The notes below the pieces were generated by a model. It was not told the origin of the DNA and ran no database searches. It worked only from the letters and a program-made list of their open reading frames with translations. From CBDHDN01 sp965261585 (GTDB lineage: Bacteria; Pseudomonadota; Alphaproteobacteria; UBA6615), in NCBI GenBank assembly GCA_965261585.1, contig CBDHDN010000029.1, positions 248,001-312,000 of the forward strand: a stretch of DNA of 64,000 bases, written 5' to 3'. Below, piece by piece: positions 35,086-44,066 of the stretch (position 1 is the stretch's first letter; the number at the start of each line of letters is the position of its first letter). The translations under genes were made by a program, and so were the position numbers.

Positions 35086-36384
35086 ATGAGCACCGCGTTT
35101 CTTTTCTGCATCGCGGTACTGTTTGGGGCGTCGGCCATCGGCGCACCCATCGCCTATTCCATGATCGTCGCCGCTACGGTTTATCTGGCTCTCAGTGGCC
35201 AGGATCTCGGCCTTGCCTCGGAGCAGATCCTGCAAGGGCTGTTCAACAGCTTCATCCTGCTTGCCGTTCCGTTGTTCATCGTTGCCGCCAATATCATGAA
35301 TGCCGGCACGATCAGCGACCGGCTGTTGGGCTTTTGTGTCGCGCTCGTCGGGCGTTTCCGCGGTGGCTTGGGCCACGTGAACGTGGTCGCCAGCCTGATC
35401 TTTTCGGGTATGTCGGGTTCGGCCATCGCCGACGCCGCCGGCATCGGCAAGATCGTCATCCAAATGATGACCAAAAGCGGTCGCTACACGCCGGGTTTCG
35501 CGGCGGCCATCACGGCGGCGTCGGCGACGATTGGTCCGATCATCCCGCCGTCGATTCCGATGGTCATGTATTTGCTCGTTTCCGACGCATCGATCGGCTT
35601 CCTGTTTCTGGGCGGGATCGTTCCCGGCCTGTTGATGGGCGCCGTCCTGATGGCCATGGTCTACGTTATTGCCCGCGTCAGAGACACGCCGGTGGACGAA
35701 CCGGTGCCTCTCAGAGAGCTCCTGCGGCGCACCGTAAATGCCTTTCCCGCGTTGATGATGCCGGTGATTCTGCTGGCCGGAATCTACGGCGGCGTGACCA
35801 CCCCAACCGAAGCCGCCGCGCTGGCCGCGCTGTACGCGCTCATACTCGCGGCCTTCTTTTACCGCGCGCTTTCCGTTCGGGCCCTCTACGGCATCATGTC
35901 GAGCAGCGCCCGTTCTTCCGCCGCGATCGGTTTGGTCATCGGCGGCGCGCTCATCTTCAACTTCATCGTGGCCAGCGAAAACATACCCAACTCCATGGCC
36001 GCGGTTCTAAGCGGTCTCGACCTGTCGCCCATCGCCTTCCTATTGATGATCAATGTGTTGTTTCTGCTGCTCGGCTGCATATTGGATGCAACAACCATCC
36101 TGCTGGTCGTTGTGCCGGTGTTTATCCCGGCCGCCCGTGAACTGGGCATCGATCTGGTGCATTTCGGTGTTTTGATCGTCGTCAACGCGATGATTGGCCT
36201 CATTACGCCGCCATACGGGGTCCTGCTGTTCGTGATCAACGCAACGACGGGCATCCCACTCAAAGAAATCATCCGGGAGGTCGTGCCCTTCCTCATGGTC
36301 CTGATCGTCGCACTTCTGATCATCACATTCGTGCCCGATCTGGTCCTGTGGCTGCCGCGCCAGCTCGGTTACCGGGGATCATGA
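35086..36384 (+). CDS. dctM: TRAP transporter large permease (DctM)
   Basis: A 432-residue transporter subunit of the DctM/SiaM family with about 12 membrane segments. Family blocks are AVPLFIVAANIMNAG, FSGMSGSAIADAAGIGKI, ASATIGPIIPPSIPMVMY, GVTTPTEAAALAALYAL and LITPPYGVLLFVINA. It is intact, but its partners DctP and DctQ are broken. IS3 copy 2 begins 23 bp after its stop. Confidence 0.95.
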   Translation: MSTAFLFCIAVLFGASAIGAPIAYSMIVAATVYLALSGQDLGLASEQILQGLFNSFILLAVPLFIVAANIMNAGTISDRLLGFCVALVGRFRGGLGHVNVVASLIFSGMSGSAIADAAGIGKIVIQMMTKSGRYTPGFAAAITAASATIGPIIPPSIPMVMYLLVSDASIGFLFLGGIVPGLLMGAVLMAMVYVIARVRDTPVDEPVPLRELLRRTVNAFPALMMPVILLAGIYGGVTTPTEAAALAALYALILAAFFYRALSVRALYGIMSSSARSSAAIGLVIGGALIFNFIVASENIPNSMAAVLSGLDLSPIAFLLMINVLFLLLGCILDATTILLVVVPVFIPAARELGIDLVHFGVLIVVNAMIGLITPPYGVLLFVINATTGIPLKEIIREVVPFLMVLIVALLIITFVPDLVLWLPRQLGYRGS

Positions 36385-36473
36385 GAACAAGGGCGGTCAG
36401 GTTCTGGTGAGTCGGACCCGATTTCCTTGGACACAGAATTGGCTTAATCGAAGTGTCCAAGGAGGACCGGAAC

Positions 36474-36884
36474 ATGACCGATAATTTTGAGAAGAAAGTT
36501 GCTGTTGATGGGCCTGTGGTAAATGCGGGCGAGCTTGGCTCGTCCACGTTTTCCCCAGGCCAGGCTTTGCCGGCAGGCCCGCTGGGACTTGGCCAGCGAT
36601 GGACGGTGGCGCGCAAGCGTGAGGTCGTTCTGCGGCTTTTGCGTGACGAGCCGGTGCAACTTCTGTCGCGCCAGTTGGGCGTAGAGATCTTCCGGCTCGA
36701 GCAGTGGCGTGAGAAAGCGATCGGCGGGATCGACGCCTCGCTCAAGCAACGCAAGGGCGATCCGGTGCAGGCGGAACTGGATAGCGCCATGAAGCGGATC
36801 GGAGAGTTGACCATGCAGGTGGAACTGCTGGAGGCCAAGACGGAGACCTTCGGCCCTTTGGGGCGGCGGAGGTCGTGGCGATGA
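36474..36884 (+). CDS. IS3-family transposase OrfA (copy 2)
   Basis: Identical in length and sequence features to the OrfA at 1040 (136 residues, HTH, leucine-zipper-like C-terminus). ATG 36474 has AAGGAGG upstream. Intact; its stop overlaps the ATG of OrfB. Confidence 0.88.
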   Translation: MTDNFEKKVAVDGPVVNAGELGSSTFSPGQALPAGPLGLGQRWTVARKREVVLRLLRDEPVQLLSRQLGVEIFRLEQWREKAIGGIDASLKQRKGDPVQAELDSAMKRIGELTMQVELLEAKTETFGPLGRRRSWR

Positions 36885-37783
36885 GTGCCGCCACCTCGCC
36901 CGGCACGGGTCTGGCCTACGGCCTGCGGCGGGTCTGCGCCGCCTGGGGCATGGCCCGCTCCTCGTTCTACGCCATGACCTCCGGCCAGCACGCCGAGCAG
37001 CCGCCGGCAAAGCGTCGGGGACCGAAGCCCGCGATCTCGGACCAGGCGCTGCTGGTGGCGATCGAAGCCGACCTGGAGGCATCGCCCTGGGAGGGCGAGG
37101 GCTACCGCAAGGTCTGGCTCGGCTTCGGGTCTGTCGCGACATCCGGGTTGCCCGCAAGCGGGTGCTCCGCCTGATGCGCGAGAACAATCTGCTCTCGCCC
37201 CATCGCTGCCGCCGCCGTGGCGGCAATCCCCATGACGGTGAGATCATCACTCATGCCCCGAACCTCATGTGGGGCACCGATGGCGTTCGGGTGTTCACGG
37301 TGGACGACGGCTGGGGCTGGATCTTCACCGCCGTCGAGCATTGGAACGCCGAGTGTGTCGGCTGGCATGTCTGCAAGCGCGGCGACCGCTTCGCCGCCCT
37401 GCAGCCGATCTCCATGGGGCTTGCCGGGCTGTATGGCTCGACCGCGGCCGGCGCGGCTCGGGGGCTGGCCTTGCGGATGGATCACGGCTCCCAGTATCTG
37501 TCGGACCACTTCACCAACCAGATCAAGTTCTGGGGCATCCAGCCGTCCTACGCCTTCGTCGCCGAGCCCCAGACCAACGGCGTCGCCGAGCGGTTCAATC
37601 ACGCTGAAGGAACAGATCATCCATGGTCGCATCTACCGCAACAGCGCGGAGCTGCGGGACGCCGTCCGCGACTTCGTCGAACTCTACAATGCCCAGTGGA
37701 TCGTCGAAAAGAACGGCTACCTGAGCCCTGCTCAAGCTCGTCAGGCGTGGCACGCCGCGATCTCAATCAGGCCCGCCGCGTGA
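36881..37783 (+). pseudogene. IS3-family transposase OrfB (copy 2), two indels
   Basis: Compared with the intact OrfB at 56604, one G is missing near 37115 (GTCTGGCTC against GTCTGGGCTC), which leads to an early stop at 37174. Two bases are missing near 37601 (TCAATCACGCTG against TCAATCGCACGCTG). The catalytic second Asp (RMDHGSQY) is kept. It is inactive as read. Confidence 0.88.
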
Positions 37784-37870
37784 GACAAACTTGTGTCCAA
37801 GGAACCGGGTGCGCTACACGGTCAGGTTCTGGAACAGCCGCATGAGCCGCGCGCAGGAAATACCGGCGGC

Positions 37871-38710
37871 ATGATGCTGGGGCTCATCGGCACCACGATC
37901 GCGCACTCGCTGGCGCCGTTGCTGCATCGATTGGCGGGATCTCTGGCGGGCATCGACGTGAGATATGAGCGGTTGGTTCCGCCGGACCTCGGGCTCGATT
38001 TCAACATCGTCTTCGAGCGCTACATGACCGGCGGCTTCCGCGGGGTCAACATTACCTACCCCTACAAGGAACAGGCGGCATGCCTCGTGGCATCCGATCC
38101 GCTCGCCAAGCGGATCGGAGTGGTGAATACGGTCGTCTTCAGCGACAAGACGCCAGCCGGGTACAACACGGACAGCTCGGGGTTTGTCGCCGCATATCGG
38201 AACGCCCTTTCGAACATGCACCCTGGCCACGCTGCCTTGATCGGCGCCGGCGGTGTCGGCAAAGCCATCGCATTCGCCCTTTGCGAACTAGGATGCCGCA
38301 CGATTTCGTTGACGGACCGCGACCGGTCGAAAGCCGAACAGTTGGCCGCTCGGCTAACCGCACATGATCCAGGCATGGATGTCCGCGTTCACGACGGTGT
38401 CGACGGCGCCGTCTCTCACGCCGACGGTATCGTCAACTGCACCCCCGTAGGCATGACCGAACAGCCGGGATGTCCGGTCCCTCGTCAGGCCATATGCTCT
38501 CAGCGCTGGGCTTTTGACGCGGTCTACACGCCGGTGCGTACGGAATTCCTGACATGCGCGGAGCGCGCCGGGCTCCGGATAATGACCGGCTTCGAGTTGT
38601 TCCCGTACCAGGGTGTCCAGGCCTTCGAGATCTTCACCGGGCGCAAGGTGAACCCAAGCGCTCTGCGCGGCCGCCTCGCGGACGCTTGCCTATCGAAGAT
38701 GCAACAATAG
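37871..38710 (+). CDS. Shikimate dehydrogenase family protein (AroE-like)
   Basis: A 279-residue oxidoreductase: ATG 37871, LIGTTIAHSLAPLLH (substrate loop), FRGVNITYPYKEQA with the catalytic Lys, Asn/Asp in GVVNTVVF and YNTDSSGF, the NADP-type glycine motif LIGAGGVGKAIAFAL, and GFELFPYQGVQAFEIFTG. It fits shikimate or quinate/shikimate-type dehydrogenases. Lying behind a TRAP operon, with a DapA-like gene next, it may serve uptake and catabolism of a hydroxy acid rather than aromatic synthesis. That part is inference. Confidence 0.9.
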   Translation: MMLGLIGTTIAHSLAPLLHRLAGSLAGIDVRYERLVPPDLGLDFNIVFERYMTGGFRGVNITYPYKEQAACLVASDPLAKRIGVVNTVVFSDKTPAGYNTDSSGFVAAYRNALSNMHPGHAALIGAGGVGKAIAFALCELGCRTISLTDRDRSKAEQLAARLTAHDPGMDVRVHDGVDGAVSHADGIVNCTPVGMTEQPGCPVPRQAICSQRWAFDAVYTPVRTEFLTCAERAGLRIMTGFELFPYQGVQAFEIFTGRKVNPSALRGRLADACLSKMQQ

Positions 38711-38753
38711 CCAAGCCGGCCGCGAAGGGACTTGCCGAAGCCGGCGTCGTGCC

Positions 38754-39665
38754 TCAGGCCGCACGTGGGCCGGCCACGCCGGCCTCGGCGAAGCGGGCAA
38801 CGACCTGCCGCCGCTGGGCTGCCGACAGCGGCGTGAGCGGCGGGCGCAGCCGCTCCCACGCCGGCTCGCCCGTGAAATGGGCCATCAACGATTTCAGAGC
38901 GGCAATGCCGGGATAGCCGGCGACGATTTCGCATAAATCGACGGCCTGCTGAGCGACGGCGTCGGAGGCCTCGCCGTTGCAGAGTGACGCGATCAGCTCG
39001 GGGATCGCGTTTGCGGTGCCGGAGACGGTGCACGCGGCGCCCAGCGCCAGCGCCTGCGCCAGGTGGGGCTCCCAGCCCGTGAAGACCCGCAACTCGGGGC
39101 TCACGCACAGCAGGCGTTCGGTATTGGGCCAGTCGCCGGAGCTGTCCTTGATACCCGCGACGACCTCCGGATAGCGCATGTGCAACCGGCGCAACACGTC
39201 GGCGCCGACATTGAAGCCGACGAGCGCCGGCAGGTTGTAGAGAAACAAGCGCAGCCGCCCGTCGGCGACGCCGTCGATGACGCGGGCATAGGCCTCGACC
39301 AGGCCGTCGTCGTTGACGCCCTTGAAGAAATACGGCGGCACGGCAAACACGCCGGCACAGCCGGCCCCTACCGCATGGCGGGTCAGCGCCTCGGCGTCGG
39401 CCAGGGCCGGGCAGCCGGTGCCGACGAGCATCCTCGCCGGCGGCAGACCGGCGGCGAGCAACACCTCCAACACCGACGTGCGCTCGGCGACGGTGAAAGA
39501 CGGCGCTTCGCCGGTCGAGCCGAACAGGGCGATGCCGGCGCAGCCCCGCGCCAGCAAGGCCTCGCAGTGCGCCGTCAGACGCCCGGAATCGCAGGACAGA
39601 TCGGCGTTCAGCGGCGTCAGGACCGCAACGACCAGTCCCGACGGGCCGGTGGTATCATTCGCCAA
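38754..39665 (-). CDS. Dihydrodipicolinate synthase/N-acetylneuraminate lyase family protein
   Basis: A 303-residue TIM-barrel aldolase of the DapA family: VAVLTPLNADLSCD, GCAGIALFGSTGEAPSFT, VPPYFFKGVNDDGLV, the Tyr in LFLYNLPALVGFNV, and Schiff-base Lys in VVAGIKDSSGDW. Similar proteins act on sugar acids and other keto acids, so lysine synthesis is not assumed. It is convergent with the AroE-like gene. Confidence 0.9.
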   Translation of the reverse strand: MANDTTGPSGLVVAVLTPLNADLSCDSGRLTAHCEALLARGCAGIALFGSTGEAPSFTVAERTSVLEVLLAAGLPPARMLVGTGCPALADAEALTRHAVGAGCAGVFAVPPYFFKGVNDDGLVEAYARVIDGVADGRLRLFLYNLPALVGFNVGADVLRRLHMRYPEVVAGIKDSSGDWPNTERLLCVSPELRVFTGWEPHLAQALALGAACTVSGTANAIPELIASLCNGEASDAVAQQAVDLCEIVAGYPGIAALKSLMAHFTGEPAWERLRPPLTPLSAAQRRQVVARFAEAGVAGPRAA

Positions 39666-39938
39666 TCAAACCTCCCTAGTGTGTCGGCAGGTCTCGTTGA
39701 CGTTCCGTCCACCGTTCGCTGAGCATACTAGTGGGTGATCAGCGACATGTCACCGATCCAGCCGTCTGCCCCCCTGGCGGATCCGCGGGCCCTTCGCGAC
39801 CGCGGCCTGCCGGCTGCCGGTGCCGCCGCTTGACGAGAATCAACGCGCCGGGTCAGAACGCAGGGCCGCGCGCGCCCGCGCCGTCTAGTCGCGATTTGCG
39901 CCCGGGGCCTCCGTCGGCCCGGACAAGGAGATGAGCCA

Positions 39939-40708
39939 GTGAGCGATGGGGAATTCGCCGGCAAGGTCGCCGTCGTGACCGGCGGCTCGACCGGCATCGG
40001 CAAGGCGGTCGTGACGCGGCTCGCCGGGGCCGGCGCCGCGGTCGTGTTCTGCTCCAACGACGCGCCGACGGTCGACTCGACGACGGCCGAATTCAAGCGC
40101 GCCGGCATGCCCGTCAACGGTCACACGGCGAACGTCGCCGTCGCCGGCGACATGCAGCGCCTGATGGCGGCGGCGGTATCCGCCCATGGCGGCATCGACC
40201 TGCTGGCCGCCTGCCACGGCGTCCAGACTTACGGCACGGTCGTCGACACCGACGAGGCAACCTGGGACCGGACGCTGGGCGTCAACCTGAAGGGCAACTA
40301 CCTGGCCAGCAAATACGCGGTGCCGGAGATCGCCAAGCGCGGCGGCGGCGCCATCGTGCACATCTCGTCGGTGCAGGGTCAGGCGTGAACGCGTTGACCC
40401 GGGCCATGGCCCTTGACCACGCCAAGGACAAGATCCGCGTCAACGCGATCTGCCCCGGCTCCGTCGACACGCCGATGCTGCGCCACTCCGCCAACAAGTT
40501 CAAAGGCGACAAGACCGTCGACGAGACGGTCCTGGCTTGGGCCCGCGCCCACCCCATGGGCCGCGCCCTCGGCCGCTCCTGCACCGCCAAAGAGGTGGCC
40601 GAGCTGGTCGCGTTCTTGTTGAGTGAGCGGGCCGCCTACAACTCCGGCGCCGAGCACCGCATCGACGGCGCCCTGCTCGCCGGCCTCGGCATCGCCTTGC
40701 CGGAGTAG
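39939..40708 (+). pseudogene. Short-chain dehydrogenase with its catalytic Tyr-Lys segment deleted
   Basis: GTG 39939 (AAGGAG upstream) starts a normal Rossmann half: VTGGSTGIGKAVV, ACHGVQTYGTV, and the Ser of IVHISSVQGQA, then TGA at 40386-40388. From 40385 another frame continues VNALTRAMALDHAKDKIRVNAICPGSVDTPM to TAG 40708. The stretch that normally joins them, with YxxxK, is missing, so about 45 bp are deleted and the frame is shifted. It cannot be an active SDR. Upstream, 39666-39938 holds no recognisable gene. Confidence 0.85.
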
Positions 40709-40730
40709 CGGCGCGGCCCGGGGGAGGGGG

Positions 40731-42062
40731 TCAGTCGACCTCTTTCAGCACGCGGCCGAGGGTCTCGAACAGCTGGTCGATGTGCGTCTTCTCGATGATC
40801 AGCGGCGGCGACAGGGCGATGATGTCGGCCGTCGTGCGGACCAGCACGCCCTGGTCGTAGCAGCGCAGGAAGGCGTCGAACGCTCGCGCCGTCGGCTTGC
40901 CGGAGATCGGCTCCAGCTCGATGCCGGCTATCAGGCCGATGTTGCGTAAATCGATGACGTGCGGCAGGCCTTTCAGCGAGTGCACCGCGTCCTCCCAGTA
41001 GGACGCCAGGCCGGCGGCGCGCTCGAACAGGCCTTCCTCCTCATAGACCTCCAGCGTCGCCAGGCCGGCGGCGCAGGCCAGCGGGTGGCCGGAATAGGTG
41101 TAGCCGTGGAACAGCTCGATCATGTTCTCCGGACCCTGCATGAAGGCTTCGTACACGGTCTCCTTGACGACGACGGCGCCCATCGGCACGACGCCGCTGG
41201 TCAGGCCCTTGGCGCAGGTCACGATGTCCGGCGTCACGCCGAAATACTCGGTCGCGAACGCGGCGCCGAGGCGGCCGAAGCCGGTGATCACCTCGTCGAA
41301 GATCAACACGATGCCGTGCTTGTCGCAGATCGCCCGCAGCCGCTCCAGATAGCCCTGGGGCGGCAGCAGCACGCCGGCCGAGCCGGCCAGCGGCTCGACG
41401 ATCACGGCGGCGATGGTCGAGGCGTCGTGCAGGGCGACGATGCGCTCCAGCTCAGCCGCCAGGTGCGCGCCCCATTCCGGCTGGCCGCGCGTGAACGCGT
41501 TGTGCTCCAGATCGTGGGTGTGGGGCAGGTGGTCGACGCCGCTGAGCAGCGGCCCATAGACCTTGCGGTTGGCGCCGATGCCGCCGACCGACATGCCGCC
41601 GAAGCCGACGCCGTGATAGCCGCGCTCGCGCCCGATCAGGCGCGTCCGGGCGCCCTCGCCGCGCGCGCGGTGATAGGCGATGGCGATCTTCAGCGCCGTG
41701 TCGACGGCCTCGGAGCCCGAGTTCGTGAAGAACACCCGGTCCAGCGGGTCCGGCAGCAGCGCGGCGACACGGGCAGCCAGCGTGAACTGCTTGGGGTGGC
41801 CCATCTGGAATGCCGGCGCATAGTCCAGCTCGGCGACTTGGGCTTGCACGGCCTCGACGATCTTCGGCCGCCCGTGGCCGGCGTTGACGCACCACAGGCC
41901 GGCCGTGCCGTCGAGTATCTCGCGGCCGTCGTGGCTGCGGAAGTGCATGTCCTTGGCCGCCACCAACAGGCGCGGGTTCTTCTTGAACTGCCGGTTGGCC
42001 GTGTACGGCATCCAATAGGATTCGAGGTCGTTTGGCACCGCCACCGTTGCAGCATCAACCAT
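40731..42062 (-). CDS. Omega-amino acid:pyruvate aminotransferase (class III)
   Basis: A 443-residue PLP enzyme. It begins with the family's YWMPYTANRQFKKNPRLLV. Then LDGTAGLWCVNAGHGR, FTNSGSEAVDTALKIA, GYHGVGFGGMSVGGI, IVEPLAGSAGVLLPPQGYL, FDEVITGFGRLG and the PLP lysine in TCAKGLTSGVVPMGAV. This matches beta-alanine/omega-amino acid pyruvate transaminases, which convert beta-alanine to malonate semialdehyde. It is divergent from an ABC importer, and beta-ureidopropionase lies at 53597, so a role in pyrimidine breakdown is likely. Confidence 0.92.
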   Translation of the reverse strand: MVDAATVAVPNDLESYWMPYTANRQFKKNPRLLVAAKDMHFRSHDGREILDGTAGLWCVNAGHGRPKIVEAVQAQVAELDYAPAFQMGHPKQFTLAARVAALLPDPLDRVFFTNSGSEAVDTALKIAIAYHRARGEGARTRLIGRERGYHGVGFGGMSVGGIGANRKVYGPLLSGVDHLPHTHDLEHNAFTRGQPEWGAHLAAELERIVALHDASTIAAVIVEPLAGSAGVLLPPQGYLERLRAICDKHGIVLIFDEVITGFGRLGAAFATEYFGVTPDIVTCAKGLTSGVVPMGAVVVKETVYEAFMQGPENMIELFHGYTYSGHPLACAAGLATLEVYEEEGLFERAAGLASYWEDAVHSLKGLPHVIDLRNIGLIAGIELEPISGKPTARAFDAFLRCYDQGVLVRTTADIIALSPPLIIEKTHIDQLFETLGRVLKEVD

Positions 42063-42107
42063 CGCCGGTTCCCCCGCAGGGGCTCCCTGTTAGCGTGTTC
42101 AAAGGCC

Positions 42108-42121
42108 TGATCGGCCGGTCA
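42108..42121. promoter_or_regulatory. Near-palindrome, possible RutR/TetR-type operator
   Basis: TGATCGGCCGGTCA is symmetric except for one pair. It lies 46 bp upstream of the aminotransferase start in the divergent region and resembles the second site at 42184. Regulator identity is inferred. Confidence 0.45.
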
Positions 42122-42183
42122 GATTCGCTCGACGCTATCATGGTTGAGAAGGGCCGGAAAGGGCCGGGCGCCTGGCGAAACTT

Positions 42184-42195
42184 GACCGATCGGTC
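42184..42195. promoter_or_regulatory. Perfect 12-bp palindrome, possible RutR/TetR-type operator
   Basis: GACCGATCGGTC is fully symmetric, and with its flanks (TTGACC...GGTCGG) it resembles the TTGACC-N4-GGTCAA pattern known for RutR, the pyrimidine-responsive TetR-family regulator. It lies about 40 bp before the importer ATPase gene. No regulator gene is in the window. Confidence 0.5.
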
Positions 42196-42234
42196 GGCCC
42201 AATCCTACAGTCGCGGTCACGCTTTCTGGAGCAT

Positions 42235-43125
42235 GTGCATGCGGCGGTTCGCCCCTACGTTTGCGCCGGTGCGGCCGCGGTGACGCAGGCCGCCGAGCCG
42301 CTCACATCCCCGGTCGCCGAGCCGCCGTCCGCGGGACCCGTTATCGAGGCGCCGGTCATCGAGGCGAGCGGCCTCTCCCTGACGTTCCAGACCGCCGACG
42401 CACCGGTCGAGGCGCTCGTCGGCATCGACCTGTCGATCGCCCGCGGCGACTTCGTCTCGCTGATCGGGCCGTCGGGCTGCGGCAAGACGACCCTGCTGCG
42501 CGTGATCGCCGATCTGGAGCGCCCGACCGGCGGCGCCATGCGCGTCTTCGACGGCACGCCCGAGGCGGCGCGGCTGCGGAGCTCCTACGGCTACGTCTTC
42601 CAGGCGCCGGCGCTCTACCCGTGGCGCAACGTCGAGCACAACGTCACGCTGCCGCTCGAGATCATGGGCATGCCGCGGGCCGAGCGGCGCGCCCGCGCGG
42701 CGCGCTATCTGGACATGGTCAATCTCGGCGGCTTCGAGCGCAAGTTCCCGTGGCAGCTGTCGGGCGGCATGCAGCAGCGTGTCTCGATCGCCCGCGCCCT
42801 CAGCTTCGAGCCCGCGCTGTTGCTGATGGACGAGCCGTTCGGCGCCCTCGACGAGATCACCCGCGACCACCTGAACGAGGAGTTGCTGCAGCTCTGGCAG
42901 CAGACCGGCAAGACGGTCGTCTTCGTCACCCATTCGATCCCCGAGGCGGTGTTCCTGTCGACCCGCATCGTCGTCATGAGCCAGCGGCCCGGCCGCATCA
43001 TCGACACGATCGACTGCAACCTGCCGGCCGACCGCTCGCTCGAGGTCCGTGAGAGCGCCGCGTTCCTGGCCATCGCCCAGCGCGTGCGCGCCGGCCTGCG
43101 CGCCGGTCACGGCTATGACGACTGA
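42235..43125 (+). CDS. ABC transporter ATPase (NitT/TauT/THI5-associated type)
   Basis: A 296-residue ATPase of the SsuB/TauB/ThiZ type. It has Walker A GPSGCGKTT, Q-loop YVFQAPALYPWRNVEHNV, signature LSGGMQQRVSIARA, Walker B LLLMDEPFGALDEITR and switch VTHSIPEAVFLS. The GTG start at 42235 is uncertain; a GTG at 42280 (TQAAEPLTS) is another choice. The first 40 residues are a variable Pro/Ala tail. It is the first gene of a four-gene importer operon. Confidence 0.92.
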   Translation: MHAAVRPYVCAGAAAVTQAAEPLTSPVAEPPSAGPVIEAPVIEASGLSLTFQTADAPVEALVGIDLSIARGDFVSLIGPSGCGKTTLLRVIADLERPTGGAMRVFDGTPEAARLRSSYGYVFQAPALYPWRNVEHNVTLPLEIMGMPRAERRARAARYLDMVNLGGFERKFPWQLSGGMQQRVSIARALSFEPALLLMDEPFGALDEITRDHLNEELLQLWQQTGKTVVFVTHSIPEAVFLSTRIVVMSQRPGRIIDTIDCNLPADRSLEVRESAAFLAIAQRVRAGLRAGHGYDD

Positions 43126-44044
43126 TGTTCACGCGATGGCCGCTGCCGCGCCCGGGGACGGCGCCTGGGCGCGGCTGTGGGCCGGGCGGACGGGGCCGGT
43201 TGCGGTCGTTTGCCTGGCCATCGTCGCGATCTGGTACATCGGCGCCGTCGGCCTGAACGCGCCGCGGCTGATCGACCTCTACGAGCGGCGCGAGGTCGTC
43301 TGGACGACCGGACAGCTGGCCGCCGACGCCTGGTCGATGCGCCGGCCGGTGCTGCCGGCGCCGCACCAGGTCGTCGTCGAGCTGTTCGAGACCGTGTTCC
43401 AGCAGAACATCACGTCGCCGCGGAGCCTCGTCTTCCACGCCTGGGTGACGGCGTCGGCGACGGTCGTCGGCTTCGTGTTCGGGACGCTGCTGGGCATCGT
43501 GCTGGCGGCGGGGATCATCCATGTGCGCACCCTCGACCGCAGCCTGATGCCCTGGGTCATCGCGTCACAAACCGTGCCGATCCTGGCGATTGCGCCGATG
43601 GTCGTCGTCACGCTCGGCAATATCGGCCTCACCGGGCTGCTGCCGAAGGCCATCATCTCGATGTATCTGTGCTTCTTCCCGGTGACGATCAGCATGGTCA
43701 AGGGCCTGCGCTCGCCCGATCCGCTGCAGCGTGACCTCATGCACACCTACAGCGCCAGGCAGTGGCAGCTGTTCGCGAAGCTGCGCTGGCCGGCGGCGAC
43801 GCCGTTCCTGTTCGCCAGCCTCAAGGTCGCGGTCGCGATCAGCCTGGTCGGCGCCATTGTCGGCGAGCTGCCGACCGGCGCCCAGGCCGGCCTCGGCGCC
43901 CGCCTGCTGGCCGGCTCCTACTACGGCCAGACCGTGCAGATCTGGGCGGCGCTGTTCATGGCCGCGATCCTCGGCACCGGCCTGGTCGCGCTGGTCGGTG
44001 CGGCCGAGCGCTTCGTCCTGCGCGACATGGGCGCCCGATCATGA
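43115..44044 (+). CDS. ABC transporter permease (NitT/TauT type), first
   Basis: A 309-residue permease. ATG 43115 overlaps the ATPase gene by 11 bp. It has an N-terminal helix (TGPVAVVCLAIVAIWYIG), a core with VLPAPHQVVVELFETV and the coupling loop LMHTYSARQWQLFAKLRWPAATPF (given in part), then SLVGAIVGELPTGAQAGLG. It pairs with the next permease, a heterodimer arrangement common in THI5/pyrimidine-type importers. Confidence 0.92.
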   Translation: MTTDVHAMAAAAPGDGAWARLWAGRTGPVAVVCLAIVAIWYIGAVGLNAPRLIDLYERREVVWTTGQLAADAWSMRRPVLPAPHQVVVELFETVFQQNITSPRSLVFHAWVTASATVVGFVFGTLLGIVLAAGIIHVRTLDRSLMPWVIASQTVPILAIAPMVVVTLGNIGLTGLLPKAIISMYLCFFPVTISMVKGLRSPDPLQRDLMHTYSARQWQLFAKLRWPAATPFLFASLKVAVAISLVGAIVGELPTGAQAGLGARLLAGSYYGQTVQIWAALFMAAILGTGLVALVGAAERFVLRDMGARS

Positions 44045-44066
44045 ACGGCCCCATGAGCGCCGGGCC

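Larger units (their letters stand above)
36408..37818 (+). mobile_element. IS3-family element, copy 2, 1411 bp
   Basis: Same terminal repeats as copy 1. It is flanked by an exact 14-bp direct repeat CGGTCAGGTTCTGG (36394-36407 and 37819-37832). It is the only copy with matching flanks and therefore the best guide to the target duplication of this IS. It separates dctM from an AroE-like gene, which before insertion were about 61 bp apart. Confidence 0.92.
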
